Source: F23-B02 sp963620985
GTDB lineage: Bacteria; Bacillota; Clostridia; Oscillospirales; Oscillospiraceae
DNA length: 11,035 nt
Assembly: GCA_963620985.1 (NCBI GenBank)
Contig: CAVFCI010000067.1
Span: 1-11,035 of the forward strand
Direction: 5' to 3'
Position 1 is the first letter of the stretch; every line of letters starts with the position of its first letter. The notes under the pieces are model-generated. The model was not told the origin of the DNA. It worked only from the letters and a program-made list of their open reading frames with translations, and did not search any database. The position numbers and the translations under genes are program-made. Positions 1 to 5,887 of this stretch are shown one piece after another.

Positions 1-39
1 GCTCCCCCGCTGCGCGGTTATCTTTACGCAGCAGCATAG
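1..39 (+). CDS. possible C-terminal end of a + strand gene (partial)
   Basis: Frame 1 reads through 12 codons (APPLRGYLYAAA) to a TAG at 37-39. Fifteen bases later there is a hairpin followed by a T-rich stretch on the + strand, as expected after the end of a + strand gene. Only 12 residues are visible, so no family can be assigned. The call rests on the position of the terminator and is weak. Confidence 0.25.
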   Translation, partial: APPLRGYLYAAA

Positions 40-53
40 GTTTTTTGACAGTC

Positions 54-98
54 TGCGCCGCAGGTTATGGAGCCCATGACCTGCGGCGCAATTTTATA
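54..98 (+). terminator. strong hairpin with T-rich tail
   Basis: Bases 54-70 pair with 74-90 as a 17-base stem with one T-G wobble (t66 with g78) and a 3-base loop. The T-rich run ATTTTATATT follows on the + strand, so this best fits a Rho-independent terminator for a gene entering from the left. On the minus strand the bases after the stem are A-rich, not T-rich. It could still help end the minus-strand operon, whose last stop codon is at 132, but that reading is weaker. Confidence 0.65.
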
Positions 99-131
99 TT
101 GTTTATATTGAATTTTTCATCAAGTGTTGTA

Positions 132-2171
132 TCAGCTTTCGTGCATGAGGCCGGCGGTATTTGACTTGCTCGCGTTGGAGCGCCTTAGATAGGGCTTGCA
201 GACGATGTGCAGCAGTATTCCGACGGGGACGGCGATGACCGCCATCAGCAGCAGAACGAGGACACACTTTGCATAGGTGCCGTTGTAGCTGCCGGCTATC
301 GTCTCGCGCATCGCGTTCATCGAATACTTGAACGGCATCACGCCGTAGAGCACCTGGAAAAACTTCGGCAGCATCTCGACGGGATATGTGCCGCCCGAGC
401 CCGCGACCTGAATGACCAGAACGATGATCGAAAGCGCCTCGCCCGTACTGCCGAGCGCAAACACGAAGCCGTAGTTTATAAGCGTTGCCACAAGGCTTGC
501 AAGCGCCGCCGCGAGCCAGTACAGGAATGGGTTGTAGCACTGGATGCCTATGTAGAAGAGGTTGCCGAGCACAGTTATGAGCGCCGTGAGCTGGCCGATG
601 GCGAAGAAAATGAAGTAGCGGCCAAAGTAGGACTCGGTGACTGTCAGCGTGGGGAACTCATTGCGGTTCTTTATGTGCGGATGCATGAGGCTGACGCTCA
701 GCAGGGCGCTTGCCCATATTGCCAGCACGGTGTAGAACGGTGCCATGCCCGAACCGAAGTGGTCGAGAGCGTAGACCCTGACTACCTCAAGGCTCGCGGG
801 TGAGGAAATGTAATCGACAAGGCTGCTGACATCGTTGTTCATGAGATCCACGATGCTGGAAACGCTCTCGGACGAGCGCAGCTCGTTTACATTCGCCTGA
901 ACGTTGGTCACGAGCTCAAGCATTGTGTTCATGACATCTCGCGTGCCGTTGATGCTCTGCGTGCATGAGCTGAGCGCGGAGGTGAACTGCTGCAGCGTGA
1001 GCGCCTGACTGTCAACGTCGCCCTGTATCTGTGCGATGAGGGAATCAAGGTTGTTCAGCGAATCCTGAAGCGTCGTCATGGAGCTTATGAGATTGCTGTC
1101 GATATTGGTCTGCTGAAGGATATCGTCGAAGCGGATAACGCTCTGGTGGAGCTGCTTGTTTACGTCATAGTACAGATCGTCGAGTATCTCGGCCTCGTAC
1201 TCGTTTATGCCGCCCTCGCCGTACAGTGCGTCCCAGTCGATGTAGGTCTTGCCAGCACCGGCAGGATCGCCGCCGGTAGCCTCGTCGAGGCGCTCAACGG
1301 TGTTGCGGAGCTGCTCGGAGGTATTTCTTATCGCATCAGCCGAGTATATGACATTTTCCTTGCTGGTCGCAAGGCGATCCTGCATGTTGGAGATGCTCTT
1401 GCGGCTGTTGTTGAGCATATTGACAACGTCGGGGAGCAGATTGCTGGTCATCGTTGTGACGTTCAGCGCCGACTGAGTTACGGCGGCCATAGAGTCCATG
1501 ATGGAAACATAGGCGCGCAGATCGGTCTTTATGTTTTCAAGCTGATCGTCGAGATCGTCCAACGACAGGGAGCTGTCGCCGCTCATGCCTGCGAACACCG
1601 AGGTAAAGTTGGATATCTCATCGACGAGAGAAGCGAGGAAGATGCTGTTGACCTCGTCCTTGACGATGCTCTGAGCGCGGTCGGTAACGCGGGAGGCGAC
1701 GGCGTTCATCTTCTGGTTGTCGTAGTAAATGATCTCAGGGCTTTCAAATTCGCCGTCGGTAAAGCCGAGCATGGACGAACTGAAGTCGGCAGGGATAACA
1801 AGACCCGCGTAGTAATCGCCGCTGTACAGGCCGTCCTGAACGGCCTGCTCGGAATCGACAAACTGCCAGTCGATCTGATTGTTGCTCTTGAGCTTTTCAA
1901 CGATTATATTGCCGACGTTGAAATCCACGTCGAGAAAGGTCGTGCCCTCGTCCTCGCTCGCAACGGCGATGGTGAGGTTCTGCGTCGAATCGGGAGTGTA
2001 GGGATCCCAGTTCGATATGATATTGAACCATGCGTACAGACAGGGAATAAGAGCCAGACCAAAGACGCAGACGACCGCAACAACGCTCCTGCTCAGACGC
2101 TTTATGTCCGAACGGATGACAGAAAAAACATTTGAAGTTTTGTCCTTTAATTTGTTCATTGCATTACTCAT
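132..2171 (-). CDS. YhgE/Pip-family membrane protein (679 aa), third gene of operon
   Basis: The protein belongs to the YhgE/Pip family, distant relatives of ABC-2-type permeases. The family includes lactococcal phage infection protein Pip, SPP1 receptor YueB and the type VII secretion component EsaA. One membrane helix lies near the N-terminus (about 29-50), ending in the family signature LYAWFN followed by WDPY. A long extracytoplasmic part (about 55-470) is rich in predicted helix and coiled coil. A C-terminal membrane domain of about five or six helices (about 476-657) contains the hallmark GSGGTYPVEMLP (591-602) and PFKYSMNAMRE (613-623). The cellular substrate or partner is unknown. It starts 17 bases after the preceding gene and has only a weak ribosome binding site (GAAAG). 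A second Met at residue 5 is an alternative start. No type VII secretion genes are visible nearby, so a secretion role is only a family-level possibility. Confidence 0.9.
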   Translation of the reverse strand: MSNAMNKLKDKTSNVFSVIRSDIKRLSRSVVAVVCVFGLALIPCLYAWFNIISNWDPYTPDSTQNLTIAVASEDEGTTFLDVDFNVGNIIVEKLKSNNQIDWQFVDSEQAVQDGLYSGDYYAGLVIPADFSSSMLGFTDGEFESPEIIYYDNQKMNAVASRVTDRAQSIVKDEVNSIFLASLVDEISNFTSVFAGMSGDSSLSLDDLDDQLENIKTDLRAYVSIMDSMAAVTQSALNVTTMTSNLLPDVVNMLNNSRKSISNMQDRLATSKENVIYSADAIRNTSEQLRNTVERLDEATGGDPAGAGKTYIDWDALYGEGGINEYEAEILDDLYYDVNKQLHQSVIRFDDILQQTNIDSNLISSMTTLQDSLNNLDSLIAQIQGDVDSQALTLQQFTSALSSCTQSINGTRDVMNTMLELVTNVQANVNELRSSESVSSIVDLMNNDVSSLVDYISSPASLEVVRVYALDHFGSGMAPFYTVLAIWASALLSVSLMHPHIKNRNEFPTLTVTESYFGRYFIFFAIGQLTALITVLGNLFYIGIQCYNPFLYWLAAALASLVATLINYGFVFALGSTGEALSIIVLVIQVAGSGGTYPVEMLPKFFQVLYGVMPFKYSMNAMRETIAGSYNGTYAKCVLVLLLMAVIAVPVGILLHIVCKPYLRRSNASKSNTAGLMHES

Positions 2172-2188
2172 CTTTCGTAGAGGTCGGG

Positions 2189-2626
2189 TTATTCGTCTTT
2201 ACCGGCGGGCGCTTCCTCGTAGTTGTCGTACTGAAAGCTCTCCGCCTTGGCCTCGTCGTTTTCCGGCGAGTGGCTGCGGATCGACTCGAGTATGGCCTCG
2301 GCGCGCTTATCGCCGGTGTGCTCTGTGCTTTCGGTGATCACCGGCGGCTCAGGCGTATCGCTTTCGATGCGGGCTATCATTTTTCTGAGCGTATAGTCCT
2401 GATACTCAATAACTATAAGCACGGCTGCGATAATGAACATTGAGACTATCCACAAAACGAGGAAGATCGTTTTTGAGCTGTTGGTGAAAAACAGCATCAC
2501 AAGGAAGATAGTCGGCACTATCAGCAGGCTTCGCAGAGCCATCCTCATGCGCCTGACGTTCTGCCCGTGCATCTGCTCAAGGCAGCCCATCAGATCCTTA
2601 TACTTTTTTTCGTACTGAGTATCCAT
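2189..2626 (-). CDS. small two-helix membrane protein between two YhgE/Pip genes
   Basis: I do not recognise a named family for this 145-residue protein. The N-terminal 30 residues are polar and basic. Two membrane helices follow (about 31-48 and 54-75), and then a charged C-terminal tail of about 70 residues, rich in Glu and Asp from about 87 onward. With both helices crossing the membrane, the two ends lie on the same side. The basic residues around R25-R32 suggest that side is the cytoplasm. The start is well supported, with AGGAG six bases before the ATG. It sits 18 bases after one YhgE/Pip gene and 17 before the next, so the three are very likely co-transcribed. It could be an accessory or assembly partner of the two large proteins, but this is inferred only from position. 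Confidence 0.75.
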   Translation of the reverse strand: MDTQYEKKYKDLMGCLEQMHGQNVRRMRMALRSLLIVPTIFLVMLFFTNSSKTIFLVLWIVSMFIIAAVLIVIEYQDYTLRKMIARIESDTPEPPVITESTEHTGDKRAEAILESIRSHSPENDEAKAESFQYDNYEEAPAGKDE

Positions 2627-2644
2627 AGTGCTCTCCTGTAGCTT

Positions 2645-5197
2645 TTACATTATTTCCGTCTTTTCGAGCTGCTCATTCATGTACTTGTTGATGCCGCCAA
2701 ACGAGCGCTTTGCGAATATGCCTATCAGCAGACCGACAGCGAAGAACAGCATGAGCTGGAGCAGATAAATGAGGTACTGGTTCTGATAAAGCCCCGCGAT
2801 AGCCTCGCGCATGGCGTTGATGGCATAGGGGAACGGGAAGAACAGGTAGACCTGCTGGAAGAAGGTCGGCAGCAGCTCAATGGGATATGAGCCGCCGGAG
2901 CCCGCTATCTGAATTATAAGTATGACAACGATGAGCGCTCTGCCGATGTTGCCGAAGGCTACCGCGAAGGCGTAGGCCAGCATCGAGCACGCCAGCGAGG
3001 TGACTACGCCCGACAGGAGCAGAAGTCCCGGATGCACGCAGTCAACGCCGAGAATGAGCAGGTTGCCGAGCATGATGATGAGCGTCTGAAGCTGGCTGAG
3101 CACGAAGAACAGCAGATATCTTCCGAAGAAGCGCTGCCTATCCGTCGCCTCCGGCACGGGGATGGGCGCGTCGCAGTTGACAATGGCGTTTAGTATGACG
3201 CAGCCGACCCAGATGGCGAGCATGGTGTAGAACGGAGTCATTGCCGCGCCGTAGGATTCAACCGGGTAAACGCTCTTTGAGGTCATTGAAACAGGCTTTG
3301 ACAGGAACGCGCCGATGCTCTCGGGATCGACATTGAGGAAGTCGAACACGTTCTGTATCGTACCGTTTTCGGGATTGCCGTCGAGCACCTCGATAAAGTC
3401 GTCGATCCTGCTGCTGTAGGAGGTGAGCAGATCCTTGACCTGAATAAGTGCGTTGTTGACCGCACCGAAGGTGCTGCCGAGCTCCTTTATGATGGGCGTG
3501 GTCTTGCCGAGGATACCGCTGAGGTCAAGCAGCAGAGAGGATACCTCTCCGAGGCTGTCCTGAAGGTTGTTGAGCATCGTGTCGAGCATGGGATAGACCG
3601 TCTCGGTGAGGGTGACTCTGGAGGTCTCGAGAAGGTCGCTTATGAGCTGGAGGTCATTGATGAGGTCAATGTCCCTGTTGCCGCTGAGGATATCGTCAAG
3701 AACATCCTGCGCGTCCTTGGTGTTGCTCTGCGCGCTGTCGATAGATTCGGCAACGCCTGTGGTATCGCTTCCGCCGGCTGTGCCGATGGCCTCCGCCGTT
3801 GCGCCGAGAGCGTCGATCTCCTGCTGGACGATCTGTGTGTCGCTCTGAGCGGAAAGCAGCGCCTCCTGACGCACCTCGGGATCGGAGGTGTTCTGAGCCT
3901 TGGTGAGGTTGGCCTGAATGCTTGTTATGCGGTCGTTGGTGTCCTCCTGCATAAAGCCGACGAGGGATTCCATCGACTGCTGCGTCTGCGATGCATCGTT
4001 AAGGTCGCTGTACTCATAGCCGGTCACGGCCTCGTAGACCGAGGGAACGGCGACGGACTCGTAGTCGGTCTTGACGGCCTCTATAGCGCTCTTGTTGTGC
4101 GCCGCGAGCACTCGCGTCTGCTGAGCGTCCACCGAGCCTCCGTTGAGGCCGAGCTTGTCACGAAGCTGGGTGATCTTATCGGTGAGCTTATTGAGCGCGG
4201 TGAGCGCATCCTCGACCTCGGTATTGGTAAGACCCGAGTGGGTGAGGTAATCTATAAGCTCCTTATACTGCCTTTCAAGCTCTGCCAGCGCCTGCTTTGC
4301 CGCCTCCGCGTCATCGGTACCGCCGTCATAGAGCCTGTCGAGCTTGTAGATAGCCTCGTTGACGGAGTCACGAAGCTCGGAGAGCATGCTGTTGACCTCT
4401 TCGTTTATCAGCGCGAGATCCTTCTTGCTGTCCTCAATATACACGATCTGCTTTGAGATGTTGACTCTCTCGTTGCCTATGAGATAGATCGAGTAGTTGA
4501 GGGTGTTGTTCGTGCGCTGGAGGGTGTCGATAAGCGTATTGTTCGCGGCGATGAACTGGTCGATTGTGCCGCTGTAGCTTACGAGGTTTGCGTTTATCTT
4601 TTCAAGAGTGTTCCTGAGCATTTCGGAGGACGAATTGCCCTGAACGTCGGAGGAAAAGCCGTTGAGCTTGTCAAACAGAGTTTCAACAACGGTCGAGATA
4701 TACTTCTCGTTTACGATCTGCTTGACCTTATCGCCGGCGGCCTCGACGACCTTTACGGCGACGGCGTTGGTCTTTTCGTTCTGGTAGAATTTTATCGTCG
4801 GGCTGTACATATCCGTGCTCAGGAAATTGTACATATTATATGTAAAGTCGGGCTCGATGATGATCGCGGCGTAATACTTCCCCGCATAGAGATCCTTGAC
4901 AGCCTGATCGGCATCGTCAAGAAACACAAAGCCGAAGTTCTCGTCATCCTTTATCTCCGACATGAGGGTCTTGCCCATGTTGACGATGTTGCCGTCGGAA
5001 TCCATATAGTCCTTATCGTTTGAAACGACCGCAATGGAAACGTCCTTCGTCTTGCCGTAGGGATCCCAGAAGGCATAGATGTTGAACCATGCGTACAGGG
5101 CTGGCAATACGAGAATCGCCAGTATGATGAGGAAGGCAAAGAAGTTCTTGTAAAGCGCCCTCAGATCATGTTTGAAAATTCTGAAAATATTACGCAT
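2645..5197 (-). CDS. YhgE/Pip-family membrane protein (850 aa), first gene of operon
   Basis: This is a paralogue of the 679-residue protein at the other end of the operon and is longer through its extracytoplasmic part. A single N-terminal helix (about 18-40) ends in LYAWFN, followed by WDPYG. Residues about 50-645 form a long helical, coiled-coil-rich domain. The C-terminal membrane domain (about 652-830) carries AGSGGSYPIELLP (765-777) and PFPYAINAMRE (788-798), the family hallmarks. The reading frame is open for 69 more codons upstream. That extension would cross the promoter and its sequence is unlike the family, so I start at the ATG of MRNIFRIF, which has GGAG 11 bases upstream and aligns with the usual YhgE N-terminus. 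Its function in the cell is not known. Relatives serve as phage receptors or secretion-system parts. Confidence 0.9.
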   Translation of the reverse strand: MRNIFRIFKHDLRALYKNFFAFLIILAILVLPALYAWFNIYAFWDPYGKTKDVSIAVVSNDKDYMDSDGNIVNMGKTLMSEIKDDENFGFVFLDDADQAVKDLYAGKYYAAIIIEPDFTYNMYNFLSTDMYSPTIKFYQNEKTNAVAVKVVEAAGDKVKQIVNEKYISTVVETLFDKLNGFSSDVQGNSSSEMLRNTLEKINANLVSYSGTIDQFIAANNTLIDTLQRTNNTLNYSIYLIGNERVNISKQIVYIEDSKKDLALINEEVNSMLSELRDSVNEAIYKLDRLYDGGTDDAEAAKQALAELERQYKELIDYLTHSGLTNTEVEDALTALNKLTDKITQLRDKLGLNGGSVDAQQTRVLAAHNKSAIEAVKTDYESVAVPSVYEAVTGYEYSDLNDASQTQQSMESLVGFMQEDTNDRITSIQANLTKAQNTSDPEVRQEALLSAQSDTQIVQQEIDALGATAEAIGTAGGSDTTGVAESIDSAQSNTKDAQDVLDDILSGNRDIDLINDLQLISDLLETSRVTLTETVYPMLDTMLNNLQDSLGEVSSLLLDLSGILGKTTPIIKELGSTFGAVNNALIQVKDLLTSYSSRIDDFIEVLDGNPENGTIQNVFDFLNVDPESIGAFLSKPVSMTSKSVYPVESYGAAMTPFYTMLAIWVGCVILNAIVNCDAPIPVPEATDRQRFFGRYLLFFVLSQLQTLIIMLGNLLILGVDCVHPGLLLLSGVVTSLACSMLAYAFAVAFGNIGRALIVVILIIQIAGSGGSYPIELLPTFFQQVYLFFPFPYAINAMREAIAGLYQNQYLIYLLQLMLFFAVGLLIGIFAKRSFGGINKYMNEQLEKTEIM

Positions 5198-5284
5198 TTC
5201 GGACAATACTCCAGTCGGATTTAAGAGTAATATAATATGTATAGCGGCAGCAATATGTCGATTACAAAATAGTAACGATTTAGA

Positions 5285-5299
5285 TACAATGGTATTGTA
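5285..5299. promoter_or_regulatory. candidate operator: perfect dyad over the -10 box
   Basis: TACAAT-GGT-ATTGTA is a perfect 6-base inverted repeat with a 3-base spacer. Its right half is the -10 box of the minus-strand promoter, and it reaches to about the predicted transcription start. A repressor dimer bound here would block that promoter. No regulator gene is visible in the window. The dyad could also be chance in an AT-rich region. Confidence 0.35.
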
Positions 5300-5322
5300 C
5301 AAGTAATTAAAATAATTGTCAA
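5294..5322 (-). promoter_or_regulatory. sigma-A-type promoter of the YhgE/Pip operon
   Basis: On the minus strand the -35 box TTGACA (5322-5317) matches the consensus fully. It is separated by 17 bases from TACAAT (5299-5294), which matches five of six. Transcription would start near 5287, leaving an untranslated leader of about 90 bases before the ATG at 5197. This is the only strong promoter I can see for the three-gene operon. Confidence 0.8.
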
Positions 5323-5345
5323 GTAGACATAACCACATAAATAGA

Positions 5346-5412
5346 TAAAATTTTTGCATGATTGTGGTCTGGAAAAATTGTGACACAACATCTTGTGTGT
5401 ACAAAAATTTTA
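5346..5412. repeat. inverted repeat enclosing TTGTG/CACAA half sites in the divergent intergenic region
   Basis: TAAAATTTTTG (5346-5356) and CAAAAATTTTA (5402-5412) are perfect 11-base inverted repeats 45 bases apart. Between them lie TTGTG-A-CACAA (5378-5388) and the overlapping hairpin ACACAA-CATC-TTGTGT (5383-5398). The region lies upstream of the minus-strand operon promoter and upstream of the + strand spore gene. It could be a regulator-binding region or an AT-rich upstream element; no known consensus matches. The remainder of 5198-5514 holds the operon promoter and the spore gene leader. A TATAAT at 5440-5445 lacks a convincing -35 box, and I see no clear sporulation sigma site. Confidence 0.35.
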
Positions 5413-5500
5413 ACAGGAATTACATGCTGCCGGAGAGAATATAATGCCCGTTTGAGGCAATGATAAGTACGGGTCAAGAAATCGTGCCCAATACAGAAAA

Positions 5501-5514
5501 GGAGATGTAAAACT
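5501..5514 (+). promoter_or_regulatory. ribosome binding site of the spore-protein gene
   Basis: AAAGGAGATG ends about seven bases before the ATG at 5515. It is a strong match to the 16S rRNA 3' end and fixes the start of the spore-protein gene. Confidence 0.75.
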
Positions 5515-5778
5515 ATGTCTAACAATTCCAGCAATCATCTTGTTGTTCCCGCTGCGCGCGAGGCAATGGAAAAGTTTAAGATGGAGGCGGCAAACGAGGT
5601 CGGCGTAAACCTGAAAAACGGTTATAACGGCGATATCACCGCCCGTCAGGCAGGCTCCGTCGGCGGCCAGATGGTCAAGAAGATGAGTACCATACGAACT
5701 GCGAACTATACCCGTGCAGACCGCACTGCAATCGGGCATGAGCTCAAAGTTCGGTACATAGCGGGAATTATCGTTTAA
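5515..5778 (+). CDS. alpha/beta-type small acid-soluble spore protein with atypical C-terminal tail
   Basis: Proteins of this family coat DNA in the dormant spore, protect it from damage, and are degraded by the GPR protease at germination. Residues 1-57 fit well: a polar N-terminus, HLVVPAAREAMEKFKMEAA, the GPR-type region around EAANEVGVNL (24-33), and GDITARQAGSVGG with QMVKKM (39-57). The family normally ends 5-15 residues after this point, in a short helix. Here about 30 residues follow (STIRTANYTR onward), unlike any family C-terminus I know, which makes the protein 87 aa. The codon run continues without a stop to TAA at 5776-5778, so the tail would be translated. The most likely cause is replacement of the 3' end by foreign or repeated DNA. 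The DNA-binding core appears intact, but whether the product works is unknown. A strong terminator follows. Confidence 0.88.
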   Translation: MSNNSSNHLVVPAAREAMEKFKMEAANEVGVNLKNGYNGDITARQAGSVGGQMVKKMSTIRTANYTRADRTAIGHELKVRYIAGIIV

Positions 5779-5796
5779 TTTCTTGTTCCACACAGA

Positions 5797-5835
5797 TGCC
5801 GCCCAATGGCCATTCGACCATTGGGCGGCATTTTT
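5797..5835 (+). terminator. Rho-independent terminator of the spore-protein gene
   Basis: A perfect 13-base stem (5797-5809 with 5818-5830) and an 8-base loop are followed at once by TTTTT on the + strand. It begins 18 bases after the spore-protein stop codon. Read on the minus strand, after cas3, the stem is the same but has no T-run behind it, so it would be a poor terminator for the cas operon. An outer inverted pair, GTTCCA (5785-5790) and TGGAAC (5841-5846), extends the structure. Confidence 0.88.
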
Positions 5836-5887
5836 GATAATGGAACAGCAAGCAAATTAACTGGTCTTTGACACGATAGCCAAATTA

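Noticed and set aside
1146..2135. 329-codon open frame on the + strand opposite the third operon gene.
   Set aside because: It lies wholly antisense to a clear YhgE/Pip gene, has no domain I recognise, and is explained by the high G+C codon usage of the real gene. The shorter + strand frames at 207-803 and 4097-4456 were rejected for the same reason.
5198..5404. Possible 69-residue N-terminal extension of the first YhgE/Pip protein.
   Set aside because: It would cover the strong promoter at 5294-5322, has no family resemblance, and the downstream ATG at 5197 has a ribosome binding site and the usual family N-terminus.
5417..5445. GAATTA-N17-TATAAT as a sigma-A promoter for the spore-protein gene.
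   Set aside because: The -35 match is poor and spore-protein genes are normally read by sporulation sigma factors (sigma-G). I could not find a convincing sigma-G site either, so no promoter is called.
5410..5793. 127-codon minus-strand frame opposite the spore-protein gene.
   Set aside because: It is antisense to a well-supported gene, has no convincing ribosome binding site and no recognisable domain. Its N-terminal part lies in the suspected inserted segment and might reflect a repeated sequence, but I cannot support it as a gene.
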